Assembly: GCA_035544215.1 (NCBI GenBank) | Contig: DATKHY010000002.1 | Location: 1-40,210 of the forward strand | Source of the DNA: Candidatus Binatia bacterium | Lineage (GTDB): Bacteria > Vulcanimicrobiota > Vulcanimicrobiia > Vulcanimicrobiales > Vulcanimicrobiaceae | DNA: 40,210 bases | Reading direction: 5' to 3' | Shown here: one piece after another, positions 8,416 to 16,075 of the stretch | Layout of the letters: each line of letters starts with the position of its first letter | Numbering within the stretch: the stretch's first letter is position 1 | Notes under the pieces: model-generated | The model's input: the letters and a program-made list of their open reading frames with translations, nothing else | What the model was told of the DNA's origin: nothing | Database searches by the model: none | Position numbers and translations under genes: made by a program

Positions 8416-9696
8416 ATGGACGCTGACGCGATCGTGATCGGCGGCGGCGCGGCCGGCCTCGCGGCCGCGCGCCGGCTTGCCGAACGATCGCTTCGCGTGA
8501 TCCTCCTCGAGGCGCGCGAACGCCTCGGCGGCCGCGTCTGGTCGCGGCCGGCCGCTCGTGCCGCGATACCGGCCGAGCTCGGAGCGGAGTTCATCCACGG
8601 CCGTGCACACGAAACGATGGCGCTGCTGCGCGAGGCCGGCACCAGTACGATTCCCACGACCGGCGACAGTCCGTTCAAATCGGCGCCCAACATCTTCGAG
8701 GTGGCGCAGTCGCTGCGCGAGGACGAGAGCGTGGAGCGCTTTTTGCAGCGCTTCGAGGGCGACGAAGGGATGCGGCAAATCGCGGCCTTGGCGCGCGCGT
8801 TCGTCGAAGGATTCGATGCCGCGGATCCTGCTATCGCGAGCGTGCGTGGCATTGCGGACGAGTGGAAGTCCGGCGTCGATTCGAGCAGCGCCCGGCCGCG
8901 CGGCGGATACGGACCGATGTTCGATCACCTGATCGACGCGTGCATCGCCGCCGGCGCGGAGCTCCGCCGCTCGAGCGTGGTACGAAAAATAGCTTGGCGC
9001 CGCGGGTCGGTCGCGGTCGACGTGGAGGACGGCGGCGAGGCGAAGACGCTGCGCGCGCGCGCGGCGATCGTGACGCTTCCCATCAGCATTCTGCGCCGGG
9101 CCGGCGACGATCTCGACATCGTGTTCGATCCGGCCTTGCCGCCGGCGAAGCGTGCCGCCATCGCCGGGATCGAGATGGGTCACGTCGTCAAGGTCGCGCT
9201 GTGGTTCAAAACGGCGTTCTGGGAGCGCGTCGACGAGGGCCGCTACCGCGACGCGTCGTTTATGCATCGCGAAGACCACGCGTTTCCGGCGTATTGGACG
9301 CAGTTTCCGGTGCGCAGCACGCTGGTGGTCGCCTGGGCCGGCGGCCCGAAGGCGATCGCGCTGCAGGGCTTGTCGCAGCCGGACATCCTTGACCGTGCGC
9401 TCGGCGGATTCGGGGCGCTGCTGGAACAGCCGGAGCTGGTTCACAGGGAGTTCGAGCGCGGCCTGATGCACGATTGGAATCGCGATCCGTTCTCGCGCGG
9501 TGCCTACAGCTACGTGGCCGTCGGCGCGACCGGCGCGCGCGCGGCGCTTGCCAAGCCGCTGAACAAGACGCTGTTCTTTGCGGGCGAGGCGACCTCGACC
9601 GACGGCCAAGGCGGAACCGTGAACGGCGCGCTGCACACGGGCGAACGCGCAGCGGCGGAAGCCGCGGCCGCGCTGCGTACGAAGGCGAATGTCTGA
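8416..9696 (+). CDS. FAD-dependent amine oxidase (flavin monoamine oxidase family)
   Basis: The 426-residue protein starts with the Rossmann motif IVIGGGAAGLAAARRLAE and ends that fold at ILLEARERLGGRVWS (residues 5-42), the hallmark of flavin-containing amine oxidoreductases. GAEFIHG follows. The C-terminal FAD-binding block is LFFAGEATSTDGQGGTVNGA (about residues 392-411). No signal peptide is visible, so it is probably cytosolic. The family oxidises amines to imines with release of hydrogen peroxide, or in some members acts as a protoporphyrinogen or carotenoid oxidoreductase. The length and motifs favour an amine oxidase. It follows the acylase gene and overlaps the next membrane-protein gene by 8 nt, which suggests coupled translation with that gene. 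Confidence 0.87.
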   Translation: MDADAIVIGGGAAGLAAARRLAERSLRVILLEARERLGGRVWSRPAARAAIPAELGAEFIHGRAHETMALLREAGTSTIPTTGDSPFKSAPNIFEVAQSLREDESVERFLQRFEGDEGMRQIAALARAFVEGFDAADPAIASVRGIADEWKSGVDSSSARPRGGYGPMFDHLIDACIAAGAELRRSSVVRKIAWRRGSVAVDVEDGGEAKTLRARAAIVTLPISILRRAGDDLDIVFDPALPPAKRAAIAGIEMGHVVKVALWFKTAFWERVDEGRYRDASFMHREDHAFPAYWTQFPVRSTLVVAWAGGPKAIALQGLSQPDILDRALGGFGALLEQPELVHREFERGLMHDWNRDPFSRGAYSYVAVGATGARAALAKPLNKTLFFAGEATSTDGQGGTVNGALHTGERAAAEAAAALRTKANV

Positions 9697-10231
9697 GCAC
9701 ACCGCGCCGTTTCTCACGGCTTGGCTGACCTTCTACGTGATGATAGGATCCTCGGCCGCCGCGCTAACGGGGCTGATGTTCGTCGTGATCACGCTGATCA
9801 CGCGGGCCGACGTGGCCGCACGAAGAGATGGGCTCGCGACGTTCAGCACGCCGACGGTATTCCACTTCTCGTTCGCACTGCTCGTGTCGGCAATACTCTG
9901 TGTGCCGTGGCCTTCGCTGGGTCCGCCGGCCGCGCTGGTAGCGCTTGCCGGTTTGTACGGCGTCGTTTACGTCCTGCGCATCGCGCTGCTGACTCGAAGG
10001 TTGACGCTGTACGTCCCCGACGCGGAGGACTGGGCATGGTTCGCGGTGCTCCCGCTGGTCGCGTTCAGCGCGACGCTCGGCGGCGCGGTCGCGCTGGCGT
10101 GGGCGCCGGCGCAAGCGCTCTATGCTATCGCCGCCGGCGCGCTGCTCCTGATCTTCATCGGAATCCGCAACGCATGGGACGTCGTCACGTTCCTCGCGAC
10201 CCAAGGTCCACCGCCGCCCCCGCCGGCCTAA
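9689..10231 (+). CDS. Multi-pass membrane protein of unknown function
   Basis: This is a 180-residue hydrophobic protein with about five transmembrane segments: WLTFYVMIGSSAAALTGLMF, then segments near residues 55-70, 75-95, 110-130 and 135-155. The N-terminal pattern (AALTGLMFVVITLI) resembles small inner-membrane proteins annotated only as hypothetical. I recognise no catalytic motif. The gene overlaps the amine oxidase gene by 8 nt and has GAAGG just upstream of ATG 9689. Its stop TAA overlaps the stop of the convergent aminotransferase gene (shared bases 10228-10231). It ends in a run of seven prolines before the final Ala. Confidence 0.7.
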   Translation: MSEHTAPFLTAWLTFYVMIGSSAAALTGLMFVVITLITRADVAARRDGLATFSTPTVFHFSFALLVSAILCVPWPSLGPPAALVALAGLYGVVYVLRIALLTRRLTLYVPDAEDWAWFAVLPLVAFSATLGGAVALAWAPAQALYAIAAGALLLIFIGIRNAWDVVTFLATQGPPPPPPA

Positions 10232-11340
10232 GGACCATCCCGATCGAGAAATTCTTCGAATGCGCCCAACGCTTCGGGCAAATTCGAGCGGCCGTAGCCG
10301 ATGCGGAAGCGTTGGTCGCCGGCGTCGAAGGCAGTGCTCGGCAAAAGCAGGACGCCGGCGTCGTCCACAAGGCGCGCACAGAACGCCTCGCTGCTGCCGT
10401 CGAGATAGCGCGGAAACGCCGTCGTTCCGGCGCGTGGCCGCGTCCAATCGAAGAGCGCGCGCCGGCGTGTGAAGAACGCATCGAGCCGATCGAGATTTGC
10501 GACGGCGATGCGGCGAACGCGCTCGATCAGCGCTTCGCCGTGGCGCAGCGCCACCGCGGCGAGGAACTCGCTCGGCGCGCTGCTGCAGATCGTCGAGTAG
10601 TCTTTGGCGCTCGCCATGGCGTCGTAGAGCGCTCGGTCTTGCGTCGAGACCCAGCCGATGCGCAGGCCCGCCAGCCCATATGCCTTGGCGAGCGCCCCGA
10701 GCGACACGCCGCGCTCGTACAGGTCGGATGCGGCTGGAAGCCGTTGCGCCTCGCGCTCGGAGCCCCGATACACTTCGTCGGAGAAGAGCCACAGGCCGCG
10801 GCGCCGCGCCAGCGCGACGGCGCCATCCATCTGCGCGCAATCGAGCGCATACCCCGTCGGATTATTCGGAGTCGTCAGCACGATCGCGCGCGTCGTAGGC
10901 CGGATCAACGCTTCGAGCTCGTCGACGTCCGGCGCGCCCTCGCGTTCTAGGTCGCAGTGCCAGCGCGTGACCTCCGCTCCGAGCGACTGCGCGATCGAGT
11001 AGTGGGACTGATAGCACGGGAACTGCACCACGACGTGATCGCCGGCGCTCAGCGCAGCGTGCATGAAGGTGAAGATCGCCTCTTCGGCGCCGCTGTGCAC
11101 GAGGATGCGAGCCGGATCGCCGCCTTCGTAGAGCGCCCCGATGGTGCGTCGTAACTCCTCGCCTCCGCGCGAATCGGTGTACCCGAGACGCAGATCCGCG
11201 AGGCGTTCCGCGGAGCCGGGCTCGAGGTCGAGCAGCTCACGCAGGCTCAGGGTCTCGGGATCGCTTGCGCACAAGAGATAGCGCACGGTGAACTCGTGCC
11301 GCGCGAAAAACCGCTCTAGGGCGAAGGGAAGAAGGTTCAT
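10228..11340 (-). CDS. PLP-dependent aminotransferase, class I/II (fold type I)
   Basis: The 370-residue enzyme has the complete signature of fold type I aminotransferases: TTPNNPTGY near residue 160, SDEVYRG with the pyridine-nitrogen Asp at 188, and SLGALAKAYGLAGLRIGW with the Schiff-base Lys at 219 and a conserved Arg at 227. The FPCYQSHY block near residue 110 stacks on the cofactor. It is cytosolic. The substrate is not clear. The sequence SHYSIAQSLGAEVTRW is like capreomycidine-synthase or aspartate/aromatic-type members, so I keep a general call. The start ATG 11340 has no clear Shine-Dalgarno sequence. It is divergent from a small membrane protein gene at 11425 and convergent, with a 4-nt overlap, with the membrane protein gene at 9689. 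Confidence 0.87.
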   Translation of the reverse strand: MNLLPFALERFFARHEFTVRYLLCASDPETLSLRELLDLEPGSAERLADLRLGYTDSRGGEELRRTIGALYEGGDPARILVHSGAEEAIFTFMHAALSAGDHVVVQFPCYQSHYSIAQSLGAEVTRWHCDLEREGAPDVDELEALIRPTTRAIVLTTPNNPTGYALDCAQMDGAVALARRRGLWLFSDEVYRGSEREAQRLPAASDLYERGVSLGALAKAYGLAGLRIGWVSTQDRALYDAMASAKDYSTICSSAPSEFLAAVALRHGEALIERVRRIAVANLDRLDAFFTRRRALFDWTRPRAGTTAFPRYLDGSSEAFCARLVDDAGVLLLPSTAFDAGDQRFRIGYGRSNLPEALGAFEEFLDRDGP

Positions 11341-11424
11341 GAAGAAACGATGAGATTGGTGTTAGTGCACGCCGGGACCTGGGGAACAGAAAGGATTGGG
11401 ACTTGCTGAGAGTTGGAGTTGATG

Positions 11425-11688
11425 ATGCAATATAGGGCTGCCTGGTACGCGCTGATTGCGATCGCAGTCGTCGTGATTGTGTTCGAGCTGTTCTTCCGCT
11501 ATCGCTACGTGCGCGCCGGAGATCAGCTCTGGCGGATCGATCGCGTCACGGAACAGGCCTGCCTCGTGCGCGTCGGAAACGCCGATTGCGCCTCGGATGC
11601 AGGCGGCGCGCCGGCGCCGCGCGCCGCGCCCCGAACGACGGCGAACCCCTACCTGGCCTCGCCGACGCCCGAGCCGAATCCGCGTTAG
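11425..11688 (+). CDS. Small single-pass membrane protein
   Basis: The 87-residue protein has one transmembrane helix (about residues 6-27, YALIAIAVVVIVFELFF). A short basic segment (RYRYVRAGDQLWRIDRVTEQ) follows, then a Pro/Ala-rich tail. Two cysteines (CLVRVGNADC) may be paired. I recognise no family. I chose ATG 11425 because GGAG lies 6 nt upstream. ATG 11422 and TTG 11413 are alternatives. It is divergent from the aminotransferase gene, and its stop TAG shares bases with the stop of the convergent VOC gene (11685-11688). Confidence 0.55.
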   Translation: MQYRAAWYALIAIAVVVIVFELFFRYRYVRAGDQLWRIDRVTEQACLVRVGNADCASDAGGAPAPRAAPRTTANPYLASPTPEPNPR

Positions 11689-12089
11689 CCGGAGATGAGC
11701 TCGATCGTGTTGCCGGACGGGTCGCGTACGTATAGCGAGAGTGTTCCGTCGTCCTCGATGCGCTCTTCCGCGATCGCGATTCCGTGCTCCGCCAAATGAT
11801 CTCGCAGCGCCCGCTCATCGACGCGCCCCAAACGCAGCGCGACGTGGTCGACGTTGCGGCCGCCCGCGACGGCCGGCCTCGCCCACGCGCCTTGCGGGAC
11901 CGCCGTGTCGACGAGATCGAGGTGCGAAGATCCCGCGCGCAGCTCGACCATTCCGTAGTCCGGGAGCCGCGACTCCACGTCGCAGCCGAGGACGTCCCCG
12001 TAGAAGTGCAGCGATTCCGCCATTCCGTTCACGATCACCAGAACGTGGTCGAGACGGTCGATCGTAAACGGCGCTCGGTGCCCCGGCAT
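11685..12089 (-). CDS. VOC family (glyoxalase/dioxygenase superfamily) protein
   Basis: The 134-residue single-module protein has two beta-alpha-beta-beta-beta units. FTIDRLDHVLVIV carries the first metal-type His and is followed by ESLHFYGDVLGCDV. VDHVALRL carries the second His, and YVRDPSGNTIELIS carries the terminal Glu. These are the usual metal-ligand positions of the vicinal oxygen chelate superfamily. The motif YVRDPSGNTIEL is very typical. The superfamily includes glyoxalase I, extradiol dioxygenases and fosfomycin/bleomycin resistance proteins, and this length does not separate them. TAGAAT ends 7 nt before the ATG and no ribosome site is visible, so a leaderless transcript is likely. 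Confidence 0.85.
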   Translation of the reverse strand: MPGHRAPFTIDRLDHVLVIVNGMAESLHFYGDVLGCDVESRLPDYGMVELRAGSSHLDLVDTAVPQGAWARPAVAGGRNVDHVALRLGRVDERALRDHLAEHGIAIAEERIEDDGTLSLYVRDPSGNTIELISG

Positions 12090-12102
12090 GGCGCCTATTC
12101 TA
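12090..12102 (-). promoter_or_regulatory. Candidate leaderless promoter for the VOC gene
   Basis: On the minus strand TAGAAT (12102-12097) is followed by seven bases (AGGCGCC) and the ATG at 12089. The spacing places the transcription start at or next to the start codon. There is no purine-rich ribosome site at the normal distance and no obvious -35 element. Confidence 0.45.
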
Positions 12103-12177
12103 ACATGGGCTCGGCATGGGGGAGGGTGCCGTCGTCGAACGGTTGGTTACTCGACCCGATCCACAAAAGGGGGCGCC

Positions 12178-12369
12178 ATGGCTAGGAAGTTTATCGACTG
12201 TCGCGAGCATCCCAGTGAAGCGAACTGCACGGTCGCCATTTTCGCCGATACCGAAGATGAGGTGGTCGAAGCCGCGACGCAGCATGCCGTCGCGGTCCAC
12301 CGGCATGCCGACTCGCCGGAGCTGAGACAGTGGGTGCGTTCCGCCGTGCGGGAAGGAACGCCGGTCTAA
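12178..12369 (+). CDS. DUF1059 family small protein
   Basis: The 63-residue protein matches the DUF1059 pattern closely: FIDCREHPSEANCTVAIFAD, then TEDEVVEAATQHAVAVH, and a C-terminal SPELRQWVRSAVREG. Two cysteines near the start (residues 8 and 17) and the AxxHAxxxH block are conserved in the family. The function of DUF1059 proteins is not established. I chose ATG 12178 because an AGGGGG tract lies 4 nt upstream. Earlier in-frame starts would only add an unrelated extension. The gene is divergent from the VOC gene and ends 3 bp from the convergent DUF5916 gene. Confidence 0.82.
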   Translation: MARKFIDCREHPSEANCTVAIFADTEDEVVEAATQHAVAVHRHADSPELRQWVRSAVREGTPV

Positions 12370-12372
12370 AGC

Positions 12373-14610
12373 TTACGTGCCCTCGTCGGCGCCCGCGTGG
12401 AGCACGAACTTCACGATCAAGCGGTTCAGCGTGGCCCCGGCCGCCGGGCTACCGAAGTTCACGTAGAGCTCGTTGCCTTTCGCGAATCGCTCGTGGAAAC
12501 CGATCGCGAGGTTATTGCCGATCTGCGTCGCGAATCCGCCGCGCCCGTTGATGTCGCGCAGCTCGAGCGACAGCGAGCTCTCGCTGCTGAGGTTATAGCC
12601 GAGCGAGATGCGGCGCAGCCACTGCGAGTCGAGCGCGCCGTCGGAGAACGCGCGCTCGTACGTGCCGTCGTACTCGAGGCCCAGGCTCATCCGCCGGCCG
12701 AGCGGGCGACTCGTGACGATCGAAAACAGGTGCACGTAGTTGTCGCCGAACGGACCCCACGAATAGCTCACGTCAATGGGAGACGGCGTTCCGTCGCGGT
12801 AGCCGATCGGGATTTGGTACAGGTTGAACGGCTGCGTCACGCCGTCGAGATAGCACGGATAGCCCGTGAAGCTCGACGTAAACAGGATAGGGCCGGAGCA
12901 CCCGGGTCCGGCCGGAATCGCGTACGAGCGGAGCTGACCCACCTGTTCGCCGATGCCGTCGAGCGAGAAGAGATTCGGGAACGTAGCGTTCACGAAGAGT
13001 TGCGTGTCCGCCTGATGGACCGCGCCGGAACCGTCGAGAAAACGATCCATCGTGAAGAACACAGAATAGTTCTTGATCGCCGGGGTCCTGCCCTGAAAGT
13101 CGGTTTCGAACTGAGGCCCGCGTATGTCGGAGTTGGGCGTAAAGCCGTCGATCGGGTTGTAGTTGGGTGAGATGTCCAGGTAACCTAGGGCGGTCTCGAA
13201 ATTGTTCTTGTGCCTGTCGACGAAGAATTCGGTAAGGTCCGCGTGACCCTGCGGAACCCAAGTGCCGCTCTCGAAGGAGTGATCGAAGAAGTAGATCATG
13301 CCGTTGCTGTAATCGCGCGCCTCGGCGCCCGCCTCGATCGTGTCGTCCGTTCCGGCGATGCTGTGGTTGGCGAAGACGCCGTCGCTCCAGTAGATGAAGG
13401 ATCCCCCGGGCACCATGTGCTCGTAGCCGTAAGCCTGGTCGCTAAACGTGTTGTTGCTCGTCTCGTCGTATCCGTGGAACGTCAGCGCTCCGAAGCTTTG
13501 ATCGCCGAAGGTTCCTTCGACCTTGGCGCCGCTATCGAACGGGCCGACCGAGGGCGAGTAGAAGACGAGAAACGGCGGCTGCACGTTGGTTCCGACCGCC
13601 GTGCGCGGGCCCGACGCGGCGTTGATGAAGGCGGCGCCCTGAGCGAAGAACGGCCGGTACTCGACGAGCTGGCGCTGGAACTCCTGCGGCACGATCGTTT
13701 GCTGATCGATCTCTACGTTGGAGAAGTCCGGGTTGAGCGTGCCGACGAATCGGATGGTCGGCGTCAGCGGATAGCTCACGTCGCCGCCGTACATGCGTAC
13801 GTTCTCCGGCAGAAACGTTCCATTCGGTTGCTGTGCGAGGTTACGATCGTTGCCGACGCTCGCGAGCGCGTAGACGTCCGCCCGCGGCTTCGGCCGCGTC
13901 GCGGCCGACGCCGCAAGCTGCAGGCTTCCGGCGGCCCAGAAGCGCGTGTCCAAAAACGTCGGCCAGGTTCCCGCCGCCGCGTCCGCCATGATCGGATCCC
14001 ACACCCAGGAGATGTGCTCGCCCCGGGCCGCCACGCCGCGCACGAACTCGAAACGCCAGGTCTGCTTTCCGCCGCGCGGCACACGAAGGACGTCGAGCGG
14101 AATGATCATCACCGCGCTCCACGAGCCCTGTGCGACGCTGCCTGCGGCGCTCCAGCGCGCGCGGAAGCGAACGTTCTCGTTTGCCTGTTCGTAGCGAACG
14201 CCGCGCGGCGTCGTCTCGAAAAAGTAGGCGTCGCTCCCGGTTCCGCTCGTGTCGAGGCCGACGCCAACGAAGTCGTCGAGCCCAAATCCGACGTCGTTTG
14301 TCGTTTGCGCGGCGACGATCGGAACGCCCGTTTGCTCTGCTTTGAATCCAACGTAGAGGTTTTTGTCATCGTAGAGCAGATAGGCCGTCGTCGCCAGCGT
14401 CGCCGGCGACCGAGTCGTTACGTTGATCCAGGGTCCGGCGCCGTCCGGAATCTTGCCCGCCGCCCACGCGGGGTCCGTCAACGTCGGGTCGAGGGCGAGC
14501 GGATGCGGCGCCCGGGCGACCGTGAAGGCAAAGTTTCCGTTCACGGCGGCCCTGACGGGCGCTCCGAGAAGTACGAATGCGACGGCCGTCCAAATGCAGG
14601 CGCGGAGCAC
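12373..14610 (-). CDS. Outer-membrane protein with CBM9-like and DUF5916 barrel domains
   Basis: The 745-residue protein starts at GTG 14610. A signal peptide covers about residues 1-21 (AVAFVLLGAPVRA). A carbohydrate-binding family 9-like domain spans about residues 35-225 (LDPTLTDPAWAAGKIPD, then YLLYDDKNLYVGFKAEQ, the classic CBM9/DUF5916 opening). The long C-terminal part has the DUF5916 hallmark LNPDFSNVEIDQQTI followed by VEYRPFFAQGAAFI and then many barrel-type strands ending at NRLIVKFVLHAGAD. The family is predicted to sit in the outer membrane; its substrate is unknown, although the CBM9 part suggests a carbohydrate. TAGACT lies 9 nt before the start codon, a weak leaderless signal. 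It is convergent with the DUF1059 gene. Confidence 0.85.
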   Translation of the reverse strand: MLRACIWTAVAFVLLGAPVRAAVNGNFAFTVARAPHPLALDPTLTDPAWAAGKIPDGAGPWINVTTRSPATLATTAYLLYDDKNLYVGFKAEQTGVPIVAAQTTNDVGFGLDDFVGVGLDTSGTGSDAYFFETTPRGVRYEQANENVRFRARWSAAGSVAQGSWSAVMIIPLDVLRVPRGGKQTWRFEFVRGVAARGEHISWVWDPIMADAAAGTWPTFLDTRFWAAGSLQLAASAATRPKPRADVYALASVGNDRNLAQQPNGTFLPENVRMYGGDVSYPLTPTIRFVGTLNPDFSNVEIDQQTIVPQEFQRQLVEYRPFFAQGAAFINAASGPRTAVGTNVQPPFLVFYSPSVGPFDSGAKVEGTFGDQSFGALTFHGYDETSNNTFSDQAYGYEHMVPGGSFIYWSDGVFANHSIAGTDDTIEAGAEARDYSNGMIYFFDHSFESGTWVPQGHADLTEFFVDRHKNNFETALGYLDISPNYNPIDGFTPNSDIRGPQFETDFQGRTPAIKNYSVFFTMDRFLDGSGAVHQADTQLFVNATFPNLFSLDGIGEQVGQLRSYAIPAGPGCSGPILFTSSFTGYPCYLDGVTQPFNLYQIPIGYRDGTPSPIDVSYSWGPFGDNYVHLFSIVTSRPLGRRMSLGLEYDGTYERAFSDGALDSQWLRRISLGYNLSSESSLSLELRDINGRGGFATQIGNNLAIGFHERFAKGNELYVNFGSPAAGATLNRLIVKFVLHAGADEGT

Positions 14611-14677
14611 AGCGCAACAAGTCTAACATCACGCTCCCCCGGGCGCCTTCAATTCGTCGCGATTTGATGATTCGTTG

Positions 14678-15208
14678 ATGCGAAACGGCACGACTCTTTA
14701 TACGTTCGGACACGGCACCGCGGGCGAGATCGAGCTGGCGGCATTGATCCGCGCGGCCGGCGTGGAGAAGGTCATCGACGTGCGAAGCGTGCCGAAGAGC
14801 CGAGCGCATCCGCACGTCTGGGCGGAGCGCATGGCGCTATGGGTGCCGGATCTCTCGGGCGCGAGCTACGAGTGGCGCCCCGCGCTCGGCGGTTTTCGCA
14901 AGGCTCGCGCAGACAGCCCGAACGTGGGCCTGCGCCATCCGTCGTTTCGCGGATACGCCGACTACATGCAGACGCCCGAATTCGCCGCGGCGCTGGCGCA
15001 GCTGGTCGAGGATGCGCGGGGCGGCGGTACGGCGATCATGTGCTCCGAGACGCTCTGGTGGCGCTGCCATCGCCGCCTGATCGCGGACGCACTCCTCCTC
15101 GTCTATCGGGTCGACGTGCAGCATCTCATGCACGCCGGCGCGGCACAGCCGCACCGAGTGACGCCCGGGGTACGGCTGCTCCCCGCGGGCTACCTGCAAT
15201 ACGACTAG
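14678..15208 (+). CDS. DUF488 family protein
   Basis: The 176-residue cytosolic protein has the DUF488 layout: LYTFGHGTAGEIELAALI at the N terminus, KVIDVRSVPKSR, and near the C terminus the signature IMCSETLWWRCHRRLIAD with its paired Cys and His. DUF488 is widespread and biochemically uncharacterised, although the conserved Cys/His/Arg cluster looks catalytic or metal-binding. ATG 14678 is preferred over the TTG one codon earlier. No strong ribosome site is present, and GATGAT lies 6 nt upstream. Its TAG stop is formed by the same CTAG that ends the convergent creatininase gene. Confidence 0.85.
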   Translation: MRNGTTLYTFGHGTAGEIELAALIRAAGVEKVIDVRSVPKSRAHPHVWAERMALWVPDLSGASYEWRPALGGFRKARADSPNVGLRHPSFRGYADYMQTPEFAAALAQLVEDARGGGTAIMCSETLWWRCHRRLIADALLLVYRVDVQHLMHAGAAQPHRVTPGVRLLPAGYLQYD

Positions 15209-16011
15209 TGGTGATCGACGCGCGGAGGCGACTGCCGCGCGAGCATCTCGTCGACGAGCTCGACGATGCCGTTTGCGGCCGCATCTAGCAGCACGCGGCC
15301 CTTTTCGGCCGACGCTTTGGTGGGATCGCCCATCACGCCGCTGCGGGAGAGCCGGCTCCAGTGTTCCATCATCATCAGCGGGCCGTCGCCGGCAATCAAG
15401 TCGGTCCAATAATTTTTCGACGGCCGGTGCGAGAGCTCGGCGGCGGCCTTCGTCATGTCGACCAGCTCCGGGCGAAGCGCCAAATAAAGCGACGTCTCGA
15501 ACTCGCACGCGTGGTTCATGCCGCCGATAGGCTCCGACTCGCGCAGTGCGTCGGCGGCATCGCGCACGCCCGGCGCGGCCCAGTAGTTGACGGCGCCCGC
15601 CAGCGCACCCGTATTGACCACGCACTCTCGCGCGATGATGTCGGCGAACGGCGTGTTGCTCCCATGGCCGTTTACGATGAGGATGCGCTCGAATCCGTGA
15701 TGCGCGAGGCTCTTGCACACGTCCAAGCCGTAGTCGATGAGCGTGTGCGGTCCGATCGTGAGCGCGCCGGGAAAATCCATGTGGTGCGGGCTGTACCCGT
15801 GATTGATCGCCGGCACGAGCACGACGCGATCCGCCGCACGCGAAGCCGCGACCTCACAGACGCTCGTGCACAGCAACAGGTCGGTGTCGATGGGAAGGTG
15901 CAGGCCGTGGTCCTCGAGCGTCGCGATCGGCAGGATGGCGACGCACGGACGCCTTGCGGCCTCGCGGACTTCCGGCCAGGTCATCTCGCCGTAGCGATAC
16001 TTGTGCGGCAT
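15205..16011 (-). CDS. Creatininase family amidohydrolase
   Basis: The 268-residue metallo-amidohydrolase shows the creatininase superfamily pattern. LPIATLEDHGLHLPIDTD contains Glu33, His35 and Asp44 as likely metal ligands. ILIVNGHGSN and GMNHACEFETSLYL carry the further His and Glu ligands. Members hydrolyse creatinine or formamidopyrimidines, or process a peptide (mycofactocin MftE). No mycofactocin genes are nearby, so the substrate is open. I placed the start at ATG 16011. The frame stays open 70 codons further upstream, but that extension overlaps the divergent glycosidase gene and lacks family features. The stop codon is shared with the DUF488 gene through CTAG. Confidence 0.85.
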   Translation of the reverse strand: MPHKYRYGEMTWPEVREAARRPCVAILPIATLEDHGLHLPIDTDLLLCTSVCEVAASRAADRVVLVPAINHGYSPHHMDFPGALTIGPHTLIDYGLDVCKSLAHHGFERILIVNGHGSNTPFADIIARECVVNTGALAGAVNYWAAPGVRDAADALRESEPIGGMNHACEFETSLYLALRPELVDMTKAAAELSHRPSKNYWTDLIAGDGPLMMMEHWSRLSRSGVMGDPTKASAEKGRVLLDAAANGIVELVDEMLARQSPPRVDHH

Positions 16012-16075
16012 TCGCGCGTGTTTCTTGGCAGCCGTGGAAAGTAACTTTCGCACGGCCTCCAGAATACCGGCGTTC

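Noticed and set aside
7057-9717. Long open frames on the minus strand opposite the acylase and amine oxidase genes
   Set aside because: They are Arg/Ala/Pro-rich, match no family and lie fully antisense to well-supported genes. They arise from high GC at third positions.
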